From the NCBI GenBank assembly GCA_949283125.1, contig CASDRK010000014.1:1-64000 (forward strand): 64,000 nt of DNA, given 5' to 3'. Position numbers and translations under genes: made by a program. Under the pieces are notes generated by a model. The model did not search any database, was not told the DNA's origin, and saw only the letters and a list, made by a program, of their open reading frames with translations. This DNA comes from an uncultured Clostridia bacterium. Its GTDB lineage: Bacteria; Bacillota; Clostridia; Christensenellales; Borkfalkiaceae. Shown here one piece after another: positions 8,251 to 16,505 of the stretch. Numbering within the stretch: position 1 is the first letter of the stretch; each line of letters opens with the position of its first letter.

Positions 8251-9588
8251 ATGCTTAAGTTCAGACAAGGTTTTTATGCCGACGTAAGGGTGGAGGACAG
8301 ATATACGACGTCCATCCGCTACCGCGACGGCTCTCTGGAGGAGAACAGGTCGTCCTCCGTGGCCGGGGCGTTCATACGCGTGTTCGACGGCAAAATGTGG
8401 TATTATGCTTCCACATACAGGCTGGACGAACTGCAAAAAAAGCTCGACGAGCTGTACGACGCCGCTACTCCCGACTTTTCCGTTTACGCCCACCCCGCGG
8501 TGCAAAAGTTTCAGGTGCACGACAAGTGCCTGCTGCGTTTTGCCGACGACTGCGTAAGGCATGTGCCCGAAGAGGACAAGCACGCGCTGCTCAAGGGCAT
8601 GTTCGGCGTGCTGGGCGCAAATAAATACATAAAGACGTACACCGCAACGTATATCGATAAATACAACGTGTACGAATTCTGGTCGTCCAAGGGCAGTCAC
8701 ATAAAGCACGATTTTCAGATTTGCGGCGCCTTTGTCAGTGCGTCCTTTGCGGACGGTCAAAACACGTTCGACCACGCGTGCAGCTTCTCCGCGCCCTTTT
8801 TCGGCGGTCTGAACGCGGACGGGGAAAAAGTTAAGGCAATGGCGGACGAGGGCACGGATTATCTGCTCAACGCCGTTCCCGTTACGCCCGGCGTATATCC
8901 CGTGGTGCTTTCGCCCAAAGTTGCCGGGGTGTTCGCCCACGAATCCTTCGGGCACAAGTCCGAAGCCGACTTCATGCTCGGCGACGAGACGATGAAGCGC
9001 GAATGGACGATAGGCAAAAAGGTGGGCGCCGATATGCTGACCATCACCGACGGCGGCGGCGAACCGGGTTCGGGCTATGTCCCCTACGACGACGAAGGCA
9101 CAAAGGCGGGCAAGGTGTATCTGATAAAGAACGGCGTGCTCGCCGGCAGGCTGCACAGCGCCGCTACCGCCGCCGACCTTGGCGAGCAGGTAACCGGCAA
9201 TGCCCGCGCGGTCAGCTGCGGTTTTGAACCCATCGTGCGCATGACAAACACTGTGATAGAGCCGGGAAGGCAGAGTGTGGACGAGTTGTTCTCCGGCATT
9301 GAGCACGGCTACTTCATAAAGGATTACAAGCAGGGTTCGGGCATGAGCACGTTCACCATAGCTCCGTCGCTCGCGTACGAAATAGTTGACGGCAAAATAG
9401 GCCGCCCCGCGAAGATAGCCGTAGTCACTGGCAACGTGTTTGAAACGCTCAACCTAATCGACGGGCTTTCGGACAGATGCGAACAGTTCTCGTTCGTCAC
9501 CGGCGGCTGCGGAAAGATGGAGCAGTGGCCCTTAAGCGTCGGATTCGGCGGCCCCTACGTCCGCATATCCGCCATGCGGGTCGGTTAA
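8251..9588 (+). CDS. tldD: TldD-type metalloprotease subunit
   Basis: TldD is the catalytic subunit of the TldD/TldE zinc protease that trims small unfolded peptides, including microcin B17 leader and CcdA. The 445-residue protein carries the zinc motif H230-E231-SFG-H234 (FAHESFGHKSEAD), the DGG/GYVPYDDEG glycine-rich core and a C-terminal CGKMEQ holding the probable third (Cys) ligand. ATG at 8251 follows AAGGAGA with 5-base spacing. It is 12 bases upstream of its partner tldE. No RiPP precursor or maturase gene is adjacent, so a housekeeping role is the simplest reading. Confidence 0.9.
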   Translation: MLKFRQGFYADVRVEDRYTTSIRYRDGSLEENRSSSVAGAFIRVFDGKMWYYASTYRLDELQKKLDELYDAATPDFSVYAHPAVQKFQVHDKCLLRFADDCVRHVPEEDKHALLKGMFGVLGANKYIKTYTATYIDKYNVYEFWSSKGSHIKHDFQICGAFVSASFADGQNTFDHACSFSAPFFGGLNADGEKVKAMADEGTDYLLNAVPVTPGVYPVVLSPKVAGVFAHESFGHKSEADFMLGDETMKREWTIGKKVGADMLTITDGGGEPGSGYVPYDDEGTKAGKVYLIKNGVLAGRLHSAATAADLGEQVTGNARAVSCGFEPIVRMTNTVIEPGRQSVDELFSGIEHGYFIKDYKQGSGMSTFTIAPSLAYEIVDGKIGRPAKIAVVTGNVFETLNLIDGLSDRCEQFSFVTGGCGKMEQWPLSVGFGGPYVRISAMRVG

Positions 9589-9600
9589 AGGAGGTAGTAT

Positions 9601-10815
9601 ATGGAACACGAAAAATATGTCGTCGCCTCGCAATCGCTCAGCGTGACGGTTACGGACAACGCCGTTTCGTCGGTGCGCGACAGCGAAGATCTGAAAACCG
9701 TAGTAAGGGCGTACGACGGCGGCAAAGTTGCCGTCGCCGGCGCCGTGGGCGACTGTAACGGTTATGCCCTTCTCGACAAAGCTGCGCAAAAGCTGTCGAA
9801 AGGAATTCCTTACCCGTACGTGCCGACGCCTGCGCAGCAGCGCTCGGAGCGCGGAGCGGGGCCGGTCATAGACCGGGCCGGCTTTGTGCCCGCATGCAAA
9901 AGCCTTGTTGAAAGACTTGCCCGCTCTCATCCCGGCTTCACGTTCTCCAACAAGATAAACGTGCAGAGCCGGCTGTATTCCTATTCGTCTGGCAGCGGCG
10001 CGGCACTCAATTACAGGGCGTCGAATCTCACGCTTGCCCTCGGCATAAAGGCAAAAAATTCGGCCAACATAATGGATCTTATGTACTGCGCCGAGCAGAG
10101 TGAGTACAGCGAGGACGCCATAGCCGCCGACGTCGGGGCGCTGCTGAACGTATATGGCAACGCCTTGGACGTGCCGCGCGATGTGCCCGTGTTGTTGCCG
10201 GACGAAGTTATCGGGATGATAGCTCCCCATCTGATGGCCGAAAAGTATATGTCGGGGGCAGGCATCTTCCGCGGCAGTCTTTCGCGGCAACTGTTCGATC
10301 GCCGCGTCACCGTTGCGGTAGACCGCAGACCGTCGAACAAGGCCTGCCGTCCGTTTTTCGACTGTGAAGGCACCACGCTTCACGGCGACAGATTCCCGCT
10401 CATAAGCGGCGGCGTGTTCAGCGGTCTCATAACCGACAAGCGCTCGGCGCAAAAATATTCGCTCCCGCTGTCCGGCAGCGCCGGGGCCGATTACGACGCC
10501 GTTCCTCATGCCGGCTGCGAAGGCGTTGCGATAGACGTCACGCACAATAGTTTAAAGAAACTTATCGGCGGCAGGGCGATATACATAGCCTTAACTTCCG
10601 GCGGGGACATGACTTCCTCCGGCGATGTCAATCTGCCAGTGTTGCTTGCATACGTCTACGAGGACGGCAGACTTTCGGGCGTTCTGCCGCAGTTCTCCGT
10701 TTCCGTCAATATCTTCGATATGCTCGGGAACGACTTTGTAGGCGTGGCAAAAAACGACGCGCTTCCCTATTCGGATCAGACGCTGATCGCCGCAAGGTGC
10801 AGGATAAATTTATAA
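9601..10815 (+). CDS. tldE: TldE/PmbA-type protease subunit
   Basis: Non-catalytic partner that forms the heterodimeric protease with TldD. The 404-residue protein shows the family pattern of an N-terminal TLDD fold domain and a C-terminal beta-rich half with the conserved RPSNKACRPFF, LITDKRSAQ and ITSGGDMTSSGD-like segments, but no HExxxH motif, as expected for TldE. The start follows AAAGGAGG with 6-base spacing and lies 12 bases after tldD, so the two are cotranscribed. A strong terminator follows. Confidence 0.88.
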   Translation: MEHEKYVVASQSLSVTVTDNAVSSVRDSEDLKTVVRAYDGGKVAVAGAVGDCNGYALLDKAAQKLSKGIPYPYVPTPAQQRSERGAGPVIDRAGFVPACKSLVERLARSHPGFTFSNKINVQSRLYSYSSGSGAALNYRASNLTLALGIKAKNSANIMDLMYCAEQSEYSEDAIAADVGALLNVYGNALDVPRDVPVLLPDEVIGMIAPHLMAEKYMSGAGIFRGSLSRQLFDRRVTVAVDRRPSNKACRPFFDCEGTTLHGDRFPLISGGVFSGLITDKRSAQKYSLPLSGSAGADYDAVPHAGCEGVAIDVTHNSLKKLIGGRAIYIALTSGGDMTSSGDVNLPVLLAYVYEDGRLSGVLPQFSVSVNIFDMLGNDFVGVAKNDALPYSDQTLIAARCRINL

Positions 10816-10832
10816 CCGTCAGCATTATGCCG

Positions 10833-10866
10833 GCCGGCGGCGCGTTGAACGCGCCGCCGGCTTTTT
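10833..10866 (+). terminator. Intrinsic terminator of tldDE
   Basis: A 14-base perfect stem (10833-10846 with 10848-10861) is followed by TTTTT. Confidence 0.85.
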
Positions 10867-10955
10867 GCCCGCCGCAGGCTTTTCCGCCTGCGCGCCGCGC
10901 CGTGCGTCTTCATAAACATTTCACAATTTTTACGGCTGAGCATGCGATAAAAAAT

Positions 10956-10985
10956 TTGTAAATGCATGGCGCGTTGTGTTATAAT
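10956..10985 (+). promoter_or_regulatory. Sigma-A promoter of the activase operon
   Basis: TTGTAA (10956-10961), an 18-base spacer and TATAAT (10980-10985), 40 bases before the start. Confidence 0.55.
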
Positions 10986-11025
10986 TTATAAGGAATAAAT
11001 TCGGCCTTTTGCAGGTGAACAGGCA

Positions 11026-13968
11026 ATGTCTAAATTATTGGGTATAGACGTCGGCTCCACAACGGTCAAGGTGGTTGCCGTCGACGAGCAGGGAAAAATA
11101 TTATATAAATCGTATGTCAGGCACTTTGCGCGCGTAAAGGAGACGGTCGTATCCGAACTCAACAAAGTGCTGATAGCCTTTCCCGGCGATTACGGGGTGT
11201 CCGTTACCGGCAGCGCGGGGCTGGGGCTTTCGCAGCGCAGCGGAATAAATTTCGTGCAGGAAGTGCAGGCGGCGTTCATTGCGATACGCCGCTACTATCC
11301 CGACGCCGACGCCGCCATCGAACTGGGCGGCGAGGACGCAAAGATAATTTTTATAACCGGCGGCACCGAACAGCGCATGAACGGCAGCTGCGCGGGCGGC
11401 ACGGGCGCGTTCATCGACCAGATGGCCACTCTTCTGAACGTCTCCGTTGAGAAGATGGACGAGCTTGCCCTCAAAGCCGATAAAATTTATCCCATCGCTT
11501 CGCGCTGCGGCGTGTTTGCAAAGTCTGATATCCAGCCCCTCATCAATCAGGGCGCGCGAAAGGAAGACATAGCCGCCTCAATCTTTCAGGCCGTCGTCGA
11601 TCAGACTGTCTCGGGACTGGCGCAGGGCAGGCGCATAAAGGGCAAAGTGCTCTTTCTCGGCGGGCCGCTGCACTTTTTAAAGGCGCTGCAAAGGGCCTTC
11701 GTCTCCACGCTCGGGCTGGGCGACGGCGCGGTGTTCCCCGAGGACGCCCCCTGCTTCATGGCCATAGGCGCGGCGCTCAATTCCGTCGCCTGCAGACCCG
11801 AAAGTCTCTCTTCGGTCATCCAGAAGCTTTCAAACGTCCGCGACAGCGACGAGATCGCCACGTCCGAACCGCTCTTTTCAAGCAGGGAGGAGTACGCCGC
11901 GTTCGTCGCGCGCCACAGAGCCACCGACCTGAAATTCTGCGATATCGCCACATATTCCGGCGACGCGTATCTCGGAATAGATTCGGGTTCCACCACTACA
12001 AAACTCATCCTCATAACCCCCGATTGCCGCATACTCTATTCTCACTATCAGTCCAACAACGGTCAGCCGCTCGACATCGTCGTCGAAAAGCTCGCGGAAA
12101 TTTACAAACTGACCGGCGGCCGCGTGGTCATACGCGGTTCGGCCGTCACGGGATACGGCGAAGATCTCATCAAAGCGGCCATCCGGGCGGATTTCGGCAT
12201 AGTAGAGACGGTTGCTCACTTCAAAGCCGCGCTTCACTTCAATCCCAAAGTTGATTTCATAATCGATATCGGCGGGCAGGACATAAAATGCTTTAAAATA
12301 AAGAACGGCGCAATAGACTCCATAATGCTCAACGAAGCCTGCTCATCGGGCTGCGGTTCGTTCATTCAGACCTTTGCGCGCGCCATGGGCATGGAGATAG
12401 ACAAATTTTCGCAGGAGGGGCTTTTTGCAAAACATCCCGTGGAGCTGGGTTCGCGCTGCACGGTATTTATGAACAGCGCCGTAAAGCAGGCGCAGAAGGA
12501 GGGAGCGGGCATACCCGACATCTCCGCCGGGCTGTCGTCCTCCATAGTCAAAAACGCTATATACAAGGTAATACGCGCTTCGTCCGCCGACGAGCTCGGC
12601 GAAAACATAGTCGTTCAGGGCGGCACGTTTTTAAACGACGCCGTGCTGCGCTCGTTTGAAAAGGAGACGGGCAAACAGGTGATAAGGCCGGGCATAGCAG
12701 GGCTGATGGGTGCTTTCGGAGCTGCGCTGTACGCAATGGAAAATATTTCGGGCGAAAGCTCCACGCTCGGCAGTGACGAGCTCGCCGCATTCACATACGG
12801 CTCCGTTTCCACGAATTGCCGCGGCTGCACTTCCAACTGCAACATCAACGTGCTCACGTTCGGCGACGGCCGCAGGTACATATCCGGCAACAAGTGCGAG
12901 CGCGGCGCAGGGCTCAGGCCCGCGTCTGCGGAGCTGGACATATATTCATACAAGCAGGAGAGACTGCTCCGCTGCGTGGAAGGCGCAAACAAGGGCGCGG
13001 GCAAGGCGCGCGTCGGTCTGCCGCTTCAGCTGGGCATGTACGAGCAGCTCCCCGTCTGGGCAGGCTTTTTTGAAAGTCTTGGCTTTGAAGTGGTGCTGTC
13101 CGAAAAATCTTCGCGCGGGCTCTACTTCCGCGGACAGCACACAATACCTTCCGACACCGCCTGCTATCCCGCAAAGCTCATTCACGGCCACATAGAAAGT
13201 CTGCTGGACGCGGGTGTGGATTTCATCTTCATGCCCTGCGAAAGTTATAACATCGACGAGCACGACTCCGTCAATCACTACAACTGTCCCGTCGTGGCAT
13301 ACTATCCCGAGCTGTTGAAGGCCAACAACGAGCGGCTTACGGAGCAGAACTTCATCATGCCCTACCTCGACCTCAACGAGGAGGAAAACACCGTGAAAAA
13401 GCTTTATGCGCTTTTCAAATCATACGGCGTCTCCAAAAAGCAGGTGCGCTCCGCGCTCGCCTGCGGATTTGCCCGTCTCGCCGCCTACAGGAATGACGTC
13501 GCAAAGAAGGGCAGGGAGATACTTGAAAAGGCCCGCGCCGCCGGCAAGCACGCGATAATTCTTGCAGGGCGGCCCTATCACCTCGACAACGAGATAAACC
13601 ACGGCATAAACAAGCTGCTCACTTCGCTCGGGCTCGCCGTCCTTTCGGAAGACAGCGTGTTCGATATGGGCAACTATGTAAAAGTAAACGTGCTCAACCA
13701 GTGGACCTATCACGCCCGCCTGTACAGGGCGGCGGAGTTCGCCACCCGCAACAAGGACGTGGACGTCGTTCAGCTCGTTTCGTTCGGCTGCGGCATAGAC
13801 GCCATAACCACCGACCAGATGCGCGCCATACTGGAAAAGGGCGGAAAGCTGTACACGCAGATTAAGATAGATGAAATAAACAACCTCGGCGTGGTCAAAA
13901 TACGACTGCGCAGCATGCTCGCCGCCATTGAGGAAGGCAAGCGCAAGGAGACGGCCGATGAACGATAA
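11026..13968 (+). CDS. Duplicated acyl-CoA dehydratase activase (BadF/HgdC type) fused to DUF2229
   Basis: An ATP-driven electron donor protein of the 2-hydroxyacyl-CoA dehydratase/benzoyl-CoA reductase activator family. The 980 residues hold two ASKHA domains: residues 1-265 (IDVGSTTVKVV, C122 in GSCAGGTGAF, C161 in SRCGVF) and 315-575 (GIDSGSTTTKLIL, C439, C478 in SRCTVF). The two cysteines of each copy match the [4Fe-4S] ligands of HgdC. A cysteine cluster follows (C598, C601, C605, C624), then the DUF2229 region to the end. In many clostridia this protein continues into an HgdB-like domain; here that part is the next gene, overlapping by 11 bases. The physiological substrate of this large form is not known to me. 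Confidence 0.85.
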   Translation: MSKLLGIDVGSTTVKVVAVDEQGKILYKSYVRHFARVKETVVSELNKVLIAFPGDYGVSVTGSAGLGLSQRSGINFVQEVQAAFIAIRRYYPDADAAIELGGEDAKIIFITGGTEQRMNGSCAGGTGAFIDQMATLLNVSVEKMDELALKADKIYPIASRCGVFAKSDIQPLINQGARKEDIAASIFQAVVDQTVSGLAQGRRIKGKVLFLGGPLHFLKALQRAFVSTLGLGDGAVFPEDAPCFMAIGAALNSVACRPESLSSVIQKLSNVRDSDEIATSEPLFSSREEYAAFVARHRATDLKFCDIATYSGDAYLGIDSGSTTTKLILITPDCRILYSHYQSNNGQPLDIVVEKLAEIYKLTGGRVVIRGSAVTGYGEDLIKAAIRADFGIVETVAHFKAALHFNPKVDFIIDIGGQDIKCFKIKNGAIDSIMLNEACSSGCGSFIQTFARAMGMEIDKFSQEGLFAKHPVELGSRCTVFMNSAVKQAQKEGAGIPDISAGLSSSIVKNAIYKVIRASSADELGENIVVQGGTFLNDAVLRSFEKETGKQVIRPGIAGLMGAFGAALYAMENISGESSTLGSDELAAFTYGSVSTNCRGCTSNCNINVLTFGDGRRYISGNKCERGAGLRPASAELDIYSYKQERLLRCVEGANKGAGKARVGLPLQLGMYEQLPVWAGFFESLGFEVVLSEKSSRGLYFRGQHTIPSDTACYPAKLIHGHIESLLDAGVDFIFMPCESYNIDEHDSVNHYNCPVVAYYPELLKANNERLTEQNFIMPYLDLNEEENTVKKLYALFKSYGVSKKQVRSALACGFARLAAYRNDVAKKGREILEKARAAGKHAIILAGRPYHLDNEINHGINKLLTSLGLAVLSEDSVFDMGNYVKVNVLNQWTYHARLYRAAEFATRNKDVDVVQLVSFGCGIDAITTDQMRAILEKGGKLYTQIKIDEINNLGVVKIRLRSMLAAIEEGKRKETADER

Positions 13969-15235
13969 GATCACCGTAGATTATACCGACGACTATCCGC
14001 GCTGGAAGGATGAGTACAAAAGTTCGTATAAAATACTCATTCCCGACATGCTTCCCTGGCACTTTGCCATTATCGAACAGCTCCTCAGAATGGAGGGGTA
14101 CGATGTCGAAGTATTGAAAAACGACAGCCGTGCCGTGATAGACGAGGGGCTCAAGCACGTCCACAACGACACGTGCTATCCCTGTCTGTGCGTGGTAGGT
14201 CAGTACATCGACGCCCTCAAGAGCGGCAGATACGACGTGAAGCATACCGCCGTAATGATCTCGCAGTCGGGCGGCGGCTGTCGCGCGTCCAACTACGTGC
14301 CGCTCATACGCAAGGCGCTCAGGGCGCAGTTTCCCGAAGTTCCGGTAATTTCGCTCAACTTCTCCGGGCTGGAAAAGGATTCGTCCTTCAGGATAGGCTT
14401 AAAGCTCCTGCTCAAGCTGGCTTTTGCCGTCTTTTACGGCGACAGCATCATGTGGTGCTATAATCAGACCCGCCCTTACGAGGCGGAACCGGGCGCCGCC
14501 GACGCCGCCCGCGAGCTCGCCATGCGCGAAGTGATCGGGGCATATAAGGCGGGCAATTACCGCAAATATAAAAAAATCAACGCAAAAATAATTTCTGTTT
14601 TTGCCTCCGTAGAGCGCAAAAAAGTAAAAAAAGTAAAGGTGGGCGTGGTCGGCGAAATTTACGTCAAGTACGCATACCTCGGCAACAACCATCTCGAAGA
14701 ATTTTTGCTTTCCGAAGATTGCGAACCCGTTGTGCCGGCGCTTATGGATTTCGTGCTCTACTGCATAGTCAACAACATAAACGATTCCGACCTCTACGGC
14801 AAAAAGGGCGTCTTCTACACTGCCAACCGCATACTTTACCGCGTGCTCTACCGCATGCAGAAAAACATCATAAAACAGTTTGAACGCGAGGGGACTTTTG
14901 AACCCGTTCACGACTTTGAACATTTGCGCAAGTGCGCAGACAAGGTGATAAATCAGGGAGTCAAGATGGGCGAAGGCTGGCTTATTCCCGCCGAAATGGC
15001 CGCGCTTGCCGAAACGGGCACCGAAAATATCGTCTGCGCCCAGCCCTTCGGCTGCCTGCCCAATCATATAGCCGGCAAGGGCGCCATACGCACGCTGAAA
15101 AATCTGTACGAGCGCGAAAATATAGTAGCCGTGGATTACGACCCCTCGGCCACCAGAGTCAATCAGGAAAACAGGATAAAGTTAATGCTCGCCACCGCGC
15201 GCGAAAATCTTTCGTCGGACAGACGGGGCGAGTGA
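13958..15235 (+). CDS. HgdB-like 2-hydroxyacyl-CoA dehydratase-related protein
   Basis: 425 residues related to the dehydratase-like C-terminal part of the large activase family. Cysteine motifs include NDTCYPCLC and SGGGCRASNY, and AQPFGCLPNH near residue 360; these are candidate iron-sulfur ligands. ATG at 13958 is preceded by AAGGAG and overlaps the stop of the activase gene (13966-13968), so translation is probably coupled and the two proteins made in equal amounts. The frame is open a little upstream, but no better start exists. Function inferred from family and neighbour only. Confidence 0.8.
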   Translation: MNDKITVDYTDDYPRWKDEYKSSYKILIPDMLPWHFAIIEQLLRMEGYDVEVLKNDSRAVIDEGLKHVHNDTCYPCLCVVGQYIDALKSGRYDVKHTAVMISQSGGGCRASNYVPLIRKALRAQFPEVPVISLNFSGLEKDSSFRIGLKLLLKLAFAVFYGDSIMWCYNQTRPYEAEPGAADAARELAMREVIGAYKAGNYRKYKKINAKIISVFASVERKKVKKVKVGVVGEIYVKYAYLGNNHLEEFLLSEDCEPVVPALMDFVLYCIVNNINDSDLYGKKGVFYTANRILYRVLYRMQKNIIKQFEREGTFEPVHDFEHLRKCADKVINQGVKMGEGWLIPAEMAALAETGTENIVCAQPFGCLPNHIAGKGAIRTLKNLYERENIVAVDYDPSATRVNQENRIKLMLATARENLSSDRRGE

Positions 15236-15380
15236 GACTTCCGCCGTCCGGACGGGCGTTGCCGCGTCGGCAAGGGCTGCAAACGCGGGCGGCAGGGATT
15301 GTAACAAAGTTGTCGCATGCGCCGCGATTTGCGGCGGGCGGCGCGTCGCAGTACGCGGCGGAAAAATATTCAACGGATGG

Positions 15381-16400
15381 GTGTTTGGCAAAGTGGAAAT
15401 TTTTCTGTGCGTCATGGCCGCGGCGGCGCTTTTTATCGCGGCATGTCTTCTGGCAGCGGCCGTCGACAGCCGCAGACTTGAACGTTCGCTCATGGCAACG
15501 TTTGCCGAGTGGTACATGCGCCTTTGCCGCGGTCCCAAATATCTGAAAAGAGCCGTTCGCGAGCTCGACCGACTGAAAGCCGCGGGCGAAAGCCGGTACC
15601 AGCTGCCCTGCCGGGTAAAGAGCGCGGTGCTTGAATATTGCAGTTCCGGCCTTCAGGTCTTTGAATTCAACCCGGGCGGCCGCGGCGGCACCGTGCTTGC
15701 ATTTTACGGCGGCGGCTATGTTCACAGACCGCTTGCGTATCATATAAAATTCTACGACAGGCTGGCTCTCTCGGCCGATTGCCGCATCGTCATGCCCGTG
15801 ATGCCGCGCGCGCCCTTTGCGTCGTTCAGACAGGCCTATGCCGCGGCGCAGCCGCTGTATATGTCTCTGGCGGCTCGTTCGCCCGTCATTTTGCTCGGCG
15901 ACAGCTCGGGCGGCGGGTTCGCGCTCGGGCTTACGCTCAAGCTGAAGGACGAGGGCGCTCCGCTGCCCCGAAAGCTCATTCTGCTCGCGCCGTGGACGGA
16001 CCTCACCATGTCCAACCCGCGCATACGCGGATACGAAGGCGCCGACCCGCGCAATTCCCGCGCCCTCGCGGCGCTGTGGGCGCAGGCCTGGGCGGACGGC
16101 GAAGATTTGACATGCAGCCTGTTGAGCCCCGCTTTCGGGCGGCTCTCCGGTCTGCCTCCTGTGGTGCAGTATGCCGGCACGCGCGATATCCTTTATCCTG
16201 ACTGCGAACTGCTCCACGAAAAGCTGCTCGCGGCTGGTTCCGAAAGCCGCTTCGTCGCAGGGCGCGGTCTCAATCACGTTTACCCCGTCTATCCCATACC
16301 GGAGGCCCGCGTCGCTCTCGGTCAGATAGTCTCCGATATCCGCGGCGGCGAAGGGGAGCCGCTCGGATGCGTGCGCCGCACGCGCCCGTCGCCGGGCTGA
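15381..16400 (+). CDS. Alpha/beta hydrolase of the hormone-sensitive lipase type, membrane-anchored
   Basis: A probable carboxylesterase. The protein has one N-terminal membrane segment (residues about 5-27) and then an alpha/beta hydrolase fold: an oxyanion-loop motif YGGGYVHRP in place of HGGG, the nucleophile elbow GDSSGGG, an acid in GTRDILYPD and a histidine in GLNHVYPVYP, so the triad looks intact. The start is uncertain: GTG at 15381 is the longest option, GTG 15393 and ATG 15411 are alternatives, and none has a good ribosome site. It is 145 bases after the activase pair with no gene or clear terminator between. Physiological substrate unknown. Confidence 0.75.
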   Translation: MFGKVEIFLCVMAAAALFIAACLLAAAVDSRRLERSLMATFAEWYMRLCRGPKYLKRAVRELDRLKAAGESRYQLPCRVKSAVLEYCSSGLQVFEFNPGGRGGTVLAFYGGGYVHRPLAYHIKFYDRLALSADCRIVMPVMPRAPFASFRQAYAAAQPLYMSLAARSPVILLGDSSGGGFALGLTLKLKDEGAPLPRKLILLAPWTDLTMSNPRIRGYEGADPRNSRALAALWAQAWADGEDLTCSLLSPAFGRLSGLPPVVQYAGTRDILYPDCELLHEKLLAAGSESRFVAGRGLNHVYPVYPIPEARVALGQIVSDIRGGEGEPLGCVRRTRPSPG

Positions 16401-16433
16401 ATAACACCGCCTTGCGGCGCACATTTTACAGGC

Positions 16434-16470
16434 GCAACAAAAGGCGCCGGCTGCATGCGGCCGGCGCCTT
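16434..16470 (-). terminator. Intrinsic terminator of tkt
   Basis: On the minus strand an 11-bp stem (16460-16470 with 16441-16451) is followed by TTGTTGC after AAGGCGCC...GGCGCCTT; T-rich but short tail. Confidence 0.65.
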
Positions 16471-16479
16471 GAATATTCT

Positions 16480-16501
16480 GTCCGCTCCGGCGGACTTTTT
16501 T
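16480..16501 (+). terminator. Intrinsic terminator of the hydrolase gene
   Basis: A 6-bp stem GTCCGC/GCGGAC (16480-16485 with 16490-16495) closed by a TCCG (UNCG-type) tetraloop is followed by six T. Confidence 0.7.
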
Positions 16502-16505
16502 AATG

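Noticed and set aside
15159-16424. 421-codon minus-strand frame across the hydrolase gene
   Set aside because: The plus-strand hydrolase has a full catalytic triad in the family context; the minus frame is Arg/Ala-rich and matches nothing.
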